This document shows, piece after piece, positions 16,213-28,500 of a stretch of DNA of 64,000 nt. The position numbers were made by a program, and so were the translations under genes. The notes under the pieces were generated by a model that saw nothing but the letters and a program-made list of their open reading frames with translations, was not told where the DNA came from and did no database searches. How positions within the stretch are numbered: position 1 is the first letter of the stretch; each line of letters starts with the position of its first letter. Source of the stretch: an uncultured Eggerthellaceae bacterium (GTDB taxonomy: Bacteria; Actinomycetota; Coriobacteriia; Coriobacteriales; Eggerthellaceae); assembly GCA_934617425.1 (NCBI GenBank), contig CAKTUD010000002.1:62001-126000 (forward strand), in the 5' to 3' direction.

Positions 16213-18177
16213 ATGTGCGGCATTTGCGGATTCACGCAAGCTACCGATAACGATTTGCCAACGCTCAAGGCGATGTGCGACATCATGGCGCATCGCGGCC
16301 CCGATGGTGAAGGTCAATACATCGACGACGGCATTGCGCTGGGGCATCGTCGCCTTTCGTTGATCGACCTCAAAGGCGGAACGCAGCCCATGGTTCGCTC
16401 GACGGGCGCGCATGCGGCGCACATCTCGTCGCCGTCGCGCGATGCCGATGGCAACCCATGCTGCAGCGAAGAGGACATGGCTGCCAAGGGAGACTACGTC
16501 ATAGTCTTCAACGGCGAGATTTACAATTATCGCGATTTGCGCGCGCAGCTCGAAGCCGAGGGCTGGGGGTTCGAACGTAATTCAGATACCGAGGTTCTGC
16601 TTGTCGCTTACCTTGCTTGGGGCGAAGATATGCTTGACAAGTTGCGCGGCATGTTCGCTTTTGCCATTTGGAATCGCGCGACGCGCGAGCTGTTCTGCGC
16701 GCGCGACTTCTTCGGCATCAAGCCTTTTTACTACACCGTGGTCAACGGGCAGTTCATCTTCGGTTCGGAGATCAAGTGCATTCTCGAGCATCCGGCCTAT
16801 CAACGCGAGCTTAACAGGGAAGCCCTTGCGCAGTACCTGTGCTTTCAGTTCAGTGCGCTTGAGGAAACGTTTTTCAAAGGCGTTTTCAAACTTCAGCAAG
16901 GCTTTTGCATGACGGTTCACGCCGACGGCACCATCGACAAGCGTCGCTATTGGAAACCCACGTATCATTTCGATGGGGCACGCACCGAGAAAGAGACTGC
17001 CGATGCCATCGATGCCGCCATGCGCGAATCGGTCCGTTATCACAATGTCGCCGATGTCGAGGTGGGGAGTTTTCTTTCCAGCGGCATCGACTCCAGCTAT
17101 ATGGCGGCGTGCCTTGCTAAGGAGAATCCCGATATCCACACGTTCACTGTCGGCTACTCGCTGTACGAAGGCGAGCGCGATGAGATTTCCTGGGCGCGCG
17201 AATTGGCCGATCAGTTGCATATAAAAAATGATTACAAGCATATCCAAGAAGATGAATATTGGGAAAGCCTGAAGCGCGTCCAGTGGCATATGGACGAGCC
17301 TTCGGCCGATCCGAGCGCAGTGTCGCTGTACTTCGTCGACCAGATTGCTGCCAAGAAAGTGAAGGCGGTGCTTTCGGGTGAAGGCGCCGACGAGTTCTTC
17401 GGCGGTTACAAGATCTACCAGACGCCCTTTGCCAATGCGAAGCTTAGATGGGCGCCGAAAGGGTTGCTGAAGGGCGCATCGAAAGTTGCTCGCAAGCTGG
17501 GCGTGCGCGGCGCGAACTACCTTGAACGCGCGAGCGAGACCGTGGAGGACTGGTACTACACCAATGCGAACGGCGTGGCGTTTTCGGTGGAGGAGCGCGA
17601 TCGCATCATGCGCGACGTACCGAAGAACACGCCGACTCCCCAAATGCTCACTGCGCCGGTATACGACGAGGTTTCCGATCTCGATGAAACCACGCGTATG
17701 CAATACGTCGACTTGTGGTTCTGGCTGGTGGGCGACATCCTGCTGAAAACCGACAAGATGTCGATGGCCCACTCGCTGGAAAGCCGCGTGCCGTTCCTTG
17801 ACAAGAAGGTGTTCGAGCTTTCCGCGACCATACCCACTGCTCAGAAAGTCAGCGATTCGCAAACGAAGCTAACGCTTCGCGAAGCGTCGGAACGTGCCAT
17901 CCCGCACGATTGGGCGCAGAAGGAAAAGCTTGGCTTTCCGACGCCGGTGGTGGCTTGGCTTCGCGAGGAGAAGTATTACCAGCAGATCAAACGCGAATTC
18001 ACAAGCGCAGAAGCCCTGCAGTTCTTCGATGTGAAAGAGCTGCTCAGCCTGCTTGACGAGCACAAATCGGGGGTTAAGGACAACAGCCGCAAGATTTGGA
18101 TCGTGTACATGTTTTTGGTGTGGTACCGCATCTATTTCGTGGAGCGGACCGTTCCCGAGAAGCCTGCGGCACGATAG
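16213..18177 (+). CDS. asnB: Asparagine synthase (glutamine-hydrolysing)
   Basis: Makes asparagine from aspartate, ATP and glutamine. The 654-residue protein starts MCGICGF, with Cys2 the glutaminase nucleophile after Met removal, followed by AHRGPDGEGQY, the FNGEIYNY loop and the SDTEVLL segment. The synthetase half has the PP-loop SSGIDSS and the VLSGEGADEFFGGY motif. An insert around residues 62-95 (SSPSRDADGNPCCSEEDMAAKG) separates two glutaminase strands and is longer than in E. coli AsnB. ATG follows GCGAGGAG. It stands alone between truA and ychF. Confidence 0.95.
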   Translation: MCGICGFTQATDNDLPTLKAMCDIMAHRGPDGEGQYIDDGIALGHRRLSLIDLKGGTQPMVRSTGAHAAHISSPSRDADGNPCCSEEDMAAKGDYVIVFNGEIYNYRDLRAQLEAEGWGFERNSDTEVLLVAYLAWGEDMLDKLRGMFAFAIWNRATRELFCARDFFGIKPFYYTVVNGQFIFGSEIKCILEHPAYQRELNREALAQYLCFQFSALEETFFKGVFKLQQGFCMTVHADGTIDKRRYWKPTYHFDGARTEKETADAIDAAMRESVRYHNVADVEVGSFLSSGIDSSYMAACLAKENPDIHTFTVGYSLYEGERDEISWARELADQLHIKNDYKHIQEDEYWESLKRVQWHMDEPSADPSAVSLYFVDQIAAKKVKAVLSGEGADEFFGGYKIYQTPFANAKLRWAPKGLLKGASKVARKLGVRGANYLERASETVEDWYYTNANGVAFSVEERDRIMRDVPKNTPTPQMLTAPVYDEVSDLDETTRMQYVDLWFWLVGDILLKTDKMSMAHSLESRVPFLDKKVFELSATIPTAQKVSDSQTKLTLREASERAIPHDWAQKEKLGFPTPVVAWLREEKYYQQIKREFTSAEALQFFDVKELLSLLDEHKSGVKDNSRKIWIVYMFLVWYRIYFVERTVPEKPAAR

Positions 18178-18286
18178 CGCTCCCATCGGGCTTGCGCGTT
18201 CGGCTGACGATTCGCGCGAACCCGCATGGAACGGCAGCGAAGTGATAGGATAGAGTGCGATTCGCACGCAACTACTAAGGAGCATC

Positions 18287-19351
18287 ATGGCCCTTTCCAT
18301 CGGCATCGTCGGCCTGCCCAACGTGGGCAAATCGACCCTTTTCAATGCGCTTACCAGCAACAACGCACTGGCTGCGAACTATCCTTTCGCGACCATCGAA
18401 CCCAATGTCGGCGTGGTGCCCGTGCCCGACCGTCGTTTAGACGAGCTTGCGAAGATCGATCATCCGCAGCAGATCGTTCCTGCCACGGTCGAGTTCGTCG
18501 ACATTGCCGGTTTGGTTGCGGGTGCTTCAAAGGGCGAGGGGCTCGGCAACCAGTTTCTGGCCAATATCCGCGAGACCAATGCGATTTGCGAGGTCGTGCG
18601 CTACTTCAATGATCCCGACGTGGTGCACGTCGATGGACGCGTGAACCCGTCGAGCGATGTGGAGACCATCAAGACCGAGTTGATCCTGGCCGACATGGGC
18701 ACCATCGAGAAAGCCCTGCCGCGCCTCGAGAAGGATGCTAAGCGAAACAAAGAGGCCGCAGCGAAGTTCGAAGCGGCGAAGAAGGCATACGACGGGCTGA
18801 ACGAAGGTCATCGCGTGCGCACGTTGGGCCTTTCCGAAGACGAGCTCGACGCTCTGTACGATCTGCATCTGCTTACGGTGAAGCCGATCCTCTACGTTGC
18901 CAACGTCGATGAAGATCAAGTGAACGCCGATTTCTCCGAGATCGACGGCTGCAAGCCGGTGCCCATCAGCGCGAAGGTCGAGGCCGATTTGGCAGAGCTC
19001 GATCCTGAGGAAGCGCAGATGTTTCTAGAAGAGCTTGGCCTTTCCGAGAGCGGCTTGGCACGTCTTGCCCGCGAGGCATATCATCTGCTGGGGCTTCAGT
19101 CGTACTTCACTTCGGGTGAGAAGGAGACCAAGGCGTGGACGATTCCCGTTGGCGCCAAGGCGCCGCAGGCTGCAGGCGTCATCCATTCCGATTTCGAGCG
19201 CGGCTTCATCAAGGCGGAAACCGCATCGTATGAGGATTACGTCGCCCTTGGCGGCGAGAAAGGATGCCGCGACGCTGGCAAGCTTCGTCAAGAGGGCAAG
19301 GATTACGTGGTCCAAGACGGCGACGTGATGCATTTCAAATTCAACGTGTAG
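18287..19351 (+). CDS. ychF: Redox-regulated ATPase/GTPase YchF (OLA1 family)
   Basis: Ribosome-associated P-loop NTPase, 354 residues. P-loop is GLPNVGKST, followed by the G2/G3 region FATIEPNVGVVPVPD and DIAGLVAGASKGEGLGN. The specificity motif is NVDE rather than NKxD, the OLA1-type change that favours ATP over GTP. A coiled-coil insert (about 130-170) and the C-terminal TGS domain (SYFTSGEKETKAWTI ... DGDVMHFKFNV) complete the family architecture. ATG follows AAGGAG. Confidence 0.96.
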   Translation: MALSIGIVGLPNVGKSTLFNALTSNNALAANYPFATIEPNVGVVPVPDRRLDELAKIDHPQQIVPATVEFVDIAGLVAGASKGEGLGNQFLANIRETNAICEVVRYFNDPDVVHVDGRVNPSSDVETIKTELILADMGTIEKALPRLEKDAKRNKEAAAKFEAAKKAYDGLNEGHRVRTLGLSEDELDALYDLHLLTVKPILYVANVDEDQVNADFSEIDGCKPVPISAKVEADLAELDPEEAQMFLEELGLSESGLARLAREAYHLLGLQSYFTSGEKETKAWTIPVGAKAPQAAGVIHSDFERGFIKAETASYEDYVALGGEKGCRDAGKLRQEGKDYVVQDGDVMHFKFNV

Positions 19352-19384
19352 CGCTGCCGGCGCGTTCGATCAGCTTCGGCACCT

Positions 19385-19418
19385 CGCAAGGGCTCCGACG
19401 TTCGTCGGAGCCCTTGCG
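19385..19418 (+). other. Perfect 16-bp inverted repeat after ychF
   Basis: CGCAAGGGCTCCGACG (19385-19400) and CGTCGGAGCCCTTGCG (19403-19418) form a perfect stem with a 2-base spacer, 33 bp after the ychF stop. It would fold strongly in RNA, but no T-run follows on the + strand; instead an A10G8 run begins at 19424. It may protect the ychF 3' end or act with other factors, but it lacks the tail of an intrinsic terminator. Confidence 0.6.
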
Positions 19419-19423
19419 CGTTC

Positions 19424-19441
19424 AAAAAAAAAAGGGGGGGG
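19424..19441 (+). repeat. A10G8 homopolymer tract upstream of the giant surface gene
   Basis: Ten A followed by eight G, a tract type prone to slipped-strand mispairing. It lies about 43 bp upstream of a TATACT -10 box and 113 bp upstream of the surface-protein start codon. Length change here would alter promoter-upstream spacing, not the reading frame. I noticed no other homopolymer run this long in the window. Confidence 0.75.
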
Positions 19442-19483
19442 TAGGGCGTTCGGTATTTGCGAAAGCAATTTGTGAGCATCCTG

Positions 19484-19489
19484 TATACT
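19484..19489 (+). promoter_or_regulatory. Candidate -10 box of the giant surface-protein gene
   Basis: TATACT at 19484-19489, directly preceded by TG, matches the sigma-70-type -10 consensus at five of six positions. The -35 side is weak: TTGCGA at 19457-19462 would leave a 21-bp spacer. The start codon is 65 bp downstream of the box. Confidence 0.45.
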
Positions 19490-19554
19490 TACTTCAACTC
19501 GTGATTCGTTCCATGCATGTGCGATTGGCGTTTGCGACAGCGAAGGGGAGCCCC

Positions 19555-22500
19555 ATGAAGAAGAGCGCCTGCGGTTTCGATGCTTTCCTGCGCGTGTTTC
19601 TGTCCATTGCGCTTGTGATCTCGTTCACTCCCATCGTGCATGATGTGTCTTATGCTTCAGAAAAAAGCGATGCGCCGTCGATGGCGGAAGATGCGGCCGC
19701 TGATGCTCCAAGCTCTTCTATGGTCAACGCCGTCGATAGCGAAGAAGACTTGCCTTCAAGCTCTGGTTCGGATCCTGCAGGCGAACAAGTGAACGGTGCT
19801 GCGGCACCTAGCGATCAGGGCTTTGCTGCAGCGTTCGACGATTCGACAACGGCGGATGCATCGAATGCCCCCGCCGAAGCGCGTGGCATATGCGCGTACG
19901 GCAAACTCATGCCGAATGGATACGTATATGAAAGCGACGAATCAGGTGTGCTCGAGAAATCGATTGACGAATCGAACCCCGAACTGCATTCGGTAAATCC
20001 AGGAGAAGTCGAGAACCTTATCGTCGACGCTGAAACTACTTCGATCCCTGAGAGATTGTGCTTCTGCTCTACGTATCTTCAATCTGTGCGGTTTGAAAAT
20101 AACGTTCTCGAATCCATCGGGGAATATGCTTTTTACGATTGCGTGAACCTTTCATCGATCAGCCTATCGGGTATGAGCATCGGCTCAATCGGTTTGTCGG
20201 CGTTTTCCCTCTGCCTGAAGCTAACCACTCTTAACATCGAGGAGACCGCGACGATCCAGAAACTCGGAGCTCGATGCTTTAGCAACAGCGGTCTTGTCGC
20301 TACGGGTCTGGATCGAGTGGAAGGTTTGAAAGCCATCTCCGAAAGCGCATACGACGAGTGCTCCGATCTCCTCGACACCGGTCTTGCCGAAAATCAATCG
20401 ATCGAGACTATCGAGGCGTTCGCGTTCTCTTATTGTTACAGCCTCCTCGACACTGGCCTTGGGAAAAATACGCATGTAGCGTCTATTGGCGAATATGCTT
20501 TCACGGGATGCGGGAAGCTGAGCCAGACAGGCCTCGGGGCGAACACCAGCATCGACTCCATAGGCAGTGCTGCTTTCCAAGGTTGCGGGAGCCTGCGTCT
20601 AACGGGGCTTGAAACCAACGCGACTGTTTCGCGCTTGGGCGAAGGTTGCTTCGAGGGCACCGACATGAGCGGCGGGCTCGTTTTGCCACGCGGGTCGAAA
20701 ATAACCATGCTTCCGAAAGAGACGTTTGCCAAAACCAATCTGAGTTTCGTGTACTTCCAGTGCGACCATGCGGTGCTTATCGATTCCCAGACTTTTCCGA
20801 GCAGTGTGGAGAGGGTTCTCGTACCCAAGCGTTCGCTCGATTTGTACCAGGCAAGCGATGTCAAGTGCGACTGGGAAGCCTGCTTTTTCGATTTGCCCTA
20901 CGATGTTTCGAGATATCTGTTCGTCGGTGTCGTAAGCGATCCGGACAAGCTCGTGTACCAAAAAGGGGACGCTGTCTCCCTCGATGGTATGCAAGTCAAA
21001 TTCAACTACGATGGCGTGCAGCGCATCTTCGACTACGCTGATCTCGCGAGCAACTACGCGTTCAGCCAGTTCTTCTCTTTCGATCCTGCTAGTGGCACGC
21101 GCTTCCAATCGTCCTACAATGGCGCTCCCGTGCGCGTAACCTACAATGATGGCGATCATCTTTTTAATGCTTATTCATCAGGCATTTTGCAACAAGAGGG
21201 AAACACGGCGTTTTCCGTGTACGTGAAGAGCACGACCGCGCAGCTGGGGGAGGCGGCAACGGGTGGCGGTCAGTTTGCTTCGGGCGATACATGCACGGTG
21301 AGCGCTAAGACATCGCTTGACGGCAGGCTTTTCGCTTATTGGGCGGACGAAGAGGGCAACGTTCTTTCCGAAAATGAAACGTACTCGTTTCCCGTCACGC
21401 TTTCTGTCGTGCTCGTCGCCGTATTCGCCGACGAGGTCGTGGTCTCCCCGAAGGCCCACCTCTACAATGCAGAGGGGCAGGGCGTCGAGGGCGTGACTTT
21501 CTCGATCGTCGCCGACGACTGCAATTATGGAGAGACGTTCGTCACGTATCCTGGCAAGAAGATGAAGATCACATGCTCCTATGATTCTTCGAAATCAATC
21601 CTCGATCGCTGGGAGAATCTGGACGCATACCGTTCAACCTGGATTGCAGGCGGCGATGCTTCCATTGACTATACGGCAGAGGAGAAAGAGACGCCCGTCG
21701 CCATCTTCAAGGAAGGTGCGCAACCCGACCCCGATCCGCGACCAGACCCCGACCCTGATCCCGGTGAACCTATCGATCCGGTGGTTGCAGTGCATGTCGA
21801 TTACGCGCAGGAGATCGACTTGGGCGGGCGTGCGCTTATGGAGGGCGTCGAGGTCCCGAACGTTTCAGGTTCGAGGTTCCTCCTTGCCGGCCAATTCGTC
21901 GCGCTCGATGCCGAGCGCCTTGGTATGCTCGACGACGACATCGAGTTCGTGGGCTGGTACGATAGGGAAACAGGTGCGTGCTTGAGCGAGCGACGCACGT
22001 GCATATTCAAAGCAGAAGCCGACACGAGCGTCGAGGCGCGTTTCGCGTTGAAAGATGTTGCCGTCCATATCAACCCAGCGCTATCGACTGATCTCTCCGA
22101 GACCTACGCGCATGTGACCCCGACGGTCGGCAACTGCTATCGCGATGTAGGCGAGACGGTGACGCTTTCCGCCACCACCGACAATGCGCAGTTCCGCGGT
22201 TGGTACGAAGGCCCCACAGGTGCACAAACCCTTATCAGCAGCGATCTTGCTTGCGATTATGAGGTCCCTGATCTCGAGGGCGAGGCTGCGCAGGTCGAGA
22301 TCACGCCGTGGTATTGCGCCAAGCAGGCAAGCGTCGTCTTGAACGTCGACGGCACGACTGAAGATGGCAGCCCGCAGGGCTCGTTCATTTCCACGGGTCT
22401 CTATGGCGTCGGGTCGAACGTCATGGTGTTTGCTATCCCTGCCCCGCATTACGTGCTCGATTCCGTCACCGATGCGGCGGGCAATAAGGTAAACGTTGCC

Positions 22501-25500
22501 GAAAACGGCTCCTATACCTTCGTGCTTACGGGAGATACCCAGCTCACGGCGCATTTTCGCTATACGGACGACTCGAACGAGGCCTTCATAGCGTTGCAAG
22601 TTGCCCTTATTGCGGCGATCACGGGGCTTGCCGCTCTTGCGACGTACTTCGGCTTGGGGCCGGTTGTCGATCCGATCGCCGTTCCTGCAGTCGCCGCGAT
22701 CGGCGAGGCGGAAACAGTTGGAGAGCTTGTGGAAATCGGCGGCAAGGCCATTAACGAGATAGAGGACATCCTCAAAGAGCACAAACACGATCGCGACCCC
22801 GATAAGCCCAAGGGCGATCGCACCGCCGAGATCCTTGCCACCGCGCAGCCCGAAGCGGGCGGCATTGTGAAAGGCGGCGGCGTTCATTTCGAAGGCACCG
22901 TTGCCGAGCTCGATGCCATCCCGAACCCGGGATACCGCTTCGTCTGTTGGAAGGAAGACGGCGTCGAGCGCTCGACACTGCCGCACTTGCAGATGGCCGT
23001 CACTGACGTCACGCCCGATATCGTGAAGCTGACCGCCGTGTTCGAGAAAGACGCGACGATCACTACGTCGGTCGACGTCGATGGGGCGGCTGCCGATGCG
23101 GTGAGTAGATGCAACGCCACGCCCGACCGGCAGATCGTCAAAACCGGCACCGAGGCGACGGTTATCGCCGTTACGGGCAATGGCTACGAATTCGTCGGCT
23201 GGTACGACGGCGTGGCCGAAGTGTCGAAGTCGCCAACCTACACGTTCCTGGCCGAAAACGACCGTCATCTTGTCGCGAAGTTCCAGCGCACCTGTAAGGT
23301 CACGGTGACGGTGGAACCTGTAAGCGCGCTTGCGGGCAAGTGCACGATCTCAGGTGACGGCACCTGCGTCGTCGGCGAGCCGACGGTGCTTTCCGCGCGC
23401 CTTGACGAGAGCGTGCGCGAGAAATACACCTTCAAAGGCTGGTACCGTGCCGGCGCTGCGGGCGATGTGCTCATGGGGACTGACGAGACGCATCTGGAGT
23501 TCGTCGCCGAAGGCGACACGGTCATTCGCGCGGAATACGTTGCGAAGAAGTACACGATCAAAGTCGAGATCGACGGTCTGATCACGAGCATCAACCCGCC
23601 TGGTGAAGTCTCGATCGTGGGCGATCCAGGCAAGGATTGGGTCGAGCTTCCCTACGGTCGGCACGTCACCATCAAGGCAAAGGCCGACAACAAGCATTGG
23701 TTCGCATACTGGCAAGATAGCTCCGGCAAGCACTACACCGACGCCGAGCTGCGCGTGTGCGTGACGAAGGATGAAATTTACACGGCGGTGTTCAAGAAAG
23801 GACCCGAGGTCGTCATTGCCGCCGATTCGTGGTGGGGCGGCACGCTAACTTGCAACGGCACCGAGGTGAAGCCCGATACCGACCAGTTCAAGCTTGGGGA
23901 AACGCTTGTTTTGAAGGCTGAGAATAACCCTGGTTGGCTTTTCTGGGGATGGTACGAAAACGGGCTGCTCGTGAGCACTGAAAAAGAGTGCACTTTGGTT
24001 GCGAAGAGCTCGAAGCTCAATTCCCATTATTGCGCCATCACCGCTGCGTTCAAGCCGCTCGATGTGGTGTGCGTACCGGTTGCAAGCCCTGCCGAAGGAG
24101 GCTCGGTCACGGCGAGCCGCATCTTCGCCGATCGCGGCGCCGACGTTGCGCTGAAGGCAACGCCTGCGTCGGGCTATGCGTTCGTTGGCTGGTACACGCA
24201 CGAAGGCGACCTCGTATCGACCGAACCCGAGTTCACCGACAGGGAAGCGCGAAGCCATGTTTACGTCGCGCGCTTCAAGGAGTGCTCATACACCGTTGCG
24301 GCGATCGCGGCGGAGCTCGTGCCTTCGGGCGAGCTTGTCGAGAATGCAGGCGCGGGCTGGGTGGAAGGAGCGGGGACTTACGACGCGAATCACCCGGCAA
24401 CTCTTTCAGCCCACGCGTCGGAGGGCTATGCGTTCAAGTGCTGGGTTGACGATACGGGCGCGCTGGTCAGCACGAGCGCCGAGTACCGCTTCGTCCCTAA
24501 CGAGAATGCGTTGCTTCGCGCGGTGTTCGAGGCGAAGCGGTTCACCGTGAACATCACGGCTGCTGAGGGCTACGGCACGGTTTCGGGTGCGGGCACGTAT
24601 GCGGCGGGGCAGACGGTCACCGTTGCCGCGATGTCTGTGGAAAACGCGACGTTCATAGGTTGGTACGATGAGGGCATGTGCATGAGCACGAGCGCCGAAT
24701 ACAGCTTTACCGTGCGCGGCGATGCCAACTTGACCGCCGTGTTCGGAGCGGGGGCGTACGCGGTGAGCACCATCGCTTCGCCCGTCGAGGCAGGCTGTAC
24801 GAGCGGCTTCGGCTCGTTTGCTCAGGGCGATCGTACGACGCTTTCCGCCGTGGCGAAGCCGGGCTTCACCTTTGATTGCTGGAAGGATGAACAAGGCAAT
24901 GTGGTGAGCGCCCTTCCCGCATGCACGGTTGCGGTAACGAAGAGCGCTGCCTACGTGGCTTGCTTCATGCGCGATTCCTATTATGTCGAGCTCAGCGCGA
25001 GTCAGGAAGGCGCAGGTGTGCTCACGGGCGGAGGGACGTATTCGTTCGGCGACACGATTGAGCTGAACGCCCAGCAAACCACAGACAAGCGGTTCGTTTC
25101 TTGGTGCCTTGTAGGGGAAAACGACGAGAAGACGCTTCTCTCCACCGACGCGCACTGCTGGCTTGCCCTTGACGAGGGGCTTGTAAGCTCCCTTGCCGAT
25201 AACGTCGTCTCCATCGAGGCTCAGTTCGCCGACCCATATGAGGTGTCGGTATCGGCGAAGGTTGTCGTTGCGGGTAAGGCGGGTTCGCGCGGATGCAAGG
25301 TGAAGGGTGCGGGAACCTACCAATCGGGGGATATGGTCACGCTACAGGCGGTTGCGGGCGAAGGTTATCGATTCGTTGGTTGGAGTCGCGACGAGGCGGG
25401 TTGCGATATCGCGGAAACCCATGACGTGTTCGCATCCGAAGCTTCGTCCGATGTCGTTTATTATGCGCAGTTCGAACCCGATCCCGCAAACAAAGTCGAG

Positions 25501-28500
25501 GTGGCGGTGACGCAAAGCTCGATATTCAGGGGTCTTGCATTCATCGCGGGTGCATCAGGTGCGGGAACCTCGCTTTCGTGCGACAAGGGCGACGCGTTCG
25601 CGGCCATGGCCGTCGCCTACCCGGGAATGCGATTCTCGCATTGGATCAACGATGCGGGCGCGACAGTGAGCTACAGCGCTATCCACGCCGGCATCGCGCA
25701 TGAGGACATGCGCCTGACCGCGGTGTTCTACGCAACGGGTTTTGACGCGCAGGTGGCAACGTATCCCGAAGGCGCGGGCTTTAGCATGGTCATTCCCGGA
25801 ACTGGGTCGAGTTATATGTCGGCCTCGGCGATGATCACCATTCCAAACCCGGGCTGGAGGTTTGATCGCTGGGTCGACGAGAACGGCGCGACCGTCGGAG
25901 CCTCTCCGCTTCTCGTGCGCCCGGCGTACGCTAACCGCACCTTCACCGCGTATTACGTGCGCGATGTGATCGAAGTTGTCGCCATCGACCCGCGCGAAGG
26001 CGGGCATCTTGAGGGGTCGGTCTCCTATGGCGATGGTGGCTGTGCCGTGCAGAAAAGGATTGAAGCAGGCGAGACCGTCACGCTTGTTGCCGTACCCGAT
26101 GAAGGCTACGACTTCGCAGGCTGGTACGCGTGCGACGGCGAGGGCACGGTGAAAGAGGACGCCGCGCCCATGAGCACCGATGCGAACTGGGTGTTCGCCC
26201 CCAATGAGGACACGAAGGTGATCGCGCGTTTTACCCAGAAGCCGAAGCTTGAGGTGAGCGCTACGGCTGAAAACGGCGTCGTCGAACCTTCGTCGGTAGA
26301 GGTGGCGCCAGGCGGAAATGCAGCGTTTACGGCAAAGCCCGATAGTGGCTGCTATTTGGACCACGTAAGCGCAACGGAACCGGCGGCAGAGGGCGAAACC
26401 GGGGTTTCGCACAACCTCGATATCTCCGATTATTCCGGTGGAAGCTACATGCTGGCCTTGGAAAACGTCGAGGCGTCGCAGGTGCTTTCGTTCGCGTTCG
26501 CCAAGGCGGGCGCGCCGGCGGTGACGGCACAGCCGCAAAACGCGACGGTTTACGAAGGCTGTCCGGCTACGTTGTCGGTTGCGGCGGATGCGGCCGCAGA
26601 TGTGCTTGGCCACGAGGATGAATCGACTGGCACGGCAGCGAGCCACGAGCTTGCCTACCAGTGGTATCGCGTTGGCGCCGACGATGAGAGCGTTGCGATT
26701 GATGGTGCGACGTCGAACTCGTTCACGATCGAGGAGGTGGGCAAGGGCGACGTGGGTCAATACTACTGCTGCATCACGCAGATGTATCTGGGCACGGAGA
26801 CGAGTACGGCTAGCGCCTCCGCGAGCGTTTCGATCGCGCAGCCCGAAGAACTCGTGTTCAATGCGACCGAGTTGCCCCTTGCGACGGCATGGGACGAATA
26901 CAGCGCGAGCATTGCGTCGGCGACGGGAGGAGCAGGGCCATATACCTACACGCTTGCCGAGGGAGGCGCGCTGCCGAAGGGCATGACGGTCACGGGGCTC
27001 GATGGCAGCAGCGATCCGCTTTCGGTTGCGGGTGAGGCGCAGGAAGCGGGCGTATTCGGCTTCGACATCGTGTGCGCTGATAGCATGGGCTCAGTGAAAA
27101 CCGCCCACTTCACGCTTATCGTGAAACCGCAGGTAGCGGAGCTTTCGTTCCCAACAAGGGTATATTGCGTGTACAGCGGGGAGCCGCAAGCCCCAGTGCT
27201 GTCAGGCGTGCCCGAGGGCCTTGAGGGCGAGGTTTCCTGTACCTACACAGGGACGGGCGGCACGCGTTATTCAGGCACCGGAGCGCCGAGCGACGCCGGT
27301 GCCTATCGTGTGGTGGCGACGCTTCGCAGCAACGGCTATGTCGGGCGAGCGACGACGGATTATCGAATCGTGAAGAAGCCAGCGCACATCACGCTTTCGG
27401 CGGAAAGCTCGCTATACGATGGCGGGCAGCATGCAGCGACGGTGATCGCGCCCGGCTTGGACCCTTCCGATTACATGATGACGTATGTGGGCGTTGAAGG
27501 CACGGATTACGGCCCTACGTCGGTCGCCCCGCGTGACGCCGGCAACTACCGAGTAGGAGCAACGGTGGTCAATCCGAACTACCAAGGACAGAAGTCCGAG
27601 GAATTCACGATTTCGCCGGCACCTCAGGAAATCGTGGGCTCGACAGAGTATACGGCTGTTTACGGTGATGCCGGATTTGCGTTCGACAACACGGCTAAAA
27701 CCCCAGTTACCTTCGAGGTTGTGCCAAGCAGCGAGGGCGCATCGGCCCCGATTTCGATACAGGGAAGTTATGCCTCGATCGAATCGGCGGGCATGGTGCG
27801 CGTCGTCGCGCGTGCGGCGGCGTCTCGCAACTACCTTGCCGCTGCCGATAGAGAACTTACGGTTACCATTTCACCTGCTCAGATGCTTGTTATCGTGCAC
27901 GATGCCGAGCGGGTTGAAGGACAGGAGAACCCCGGGTTTTCCTCTGACCTGATCAGTTCCGCCGATACATCGGGCGTGGTCGTTGCGTATTCGTGCGAGG
28001 CGAACGCATCGTCGCCGGTTGGCGAGTATGAGATTAATGCAAGCGTTTCAGATTCGAACTTCACGTCTACTGTCGAGCCTGGTACGCTGACGGTGATAGC
28101 AAGGCCGACGCCTGACCCGGGCCCTCGTCCGGTCGATCCGCCAAGCCCAGAGGATCCCAACCAGCCTACCGACCCCGACCAGCCGGACGGCCCCGATGAT
28201 CCGGTCCGGCCGGACGACCCTAACCTGGAAAATCCCGACTCGCCTGATCAACCGAACGATACGGATCAACCCGATGAGCCTGGCAAGTCGGGCGACCAGA
28301 ACGATCCGAACTCATCGAACGCATCTGATAAACCCGACGATTTTGCCGAGGCCGGGGTTTCTTCAGGGGGTTCGCGAGGCAAGCAAGCTCGAAGCGATGT
28401 TCTCGGTTCGTTGCCGGCCGAAGGTGATTTTTCTTGGGCGGCGATGTTCGTGCTTGGAATAGCGGCTGTTCTTGCGGGCATCGTGGCAGGTAGGGCCATA

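Noticed and set aside
19385..19433. Intrinsic terminator of ychF
   Set aside because: The stem is strong but is followed by A10, not a T-run, on the transcribed strand.
19264..19554. Upstream extension of the giant surface protein into ychF
   Set aside because: It overlaps the ychF coding end and the homopolymer tract and would place residues before a good signal peptide; the ATG at 19555 has a proper ribosome site.
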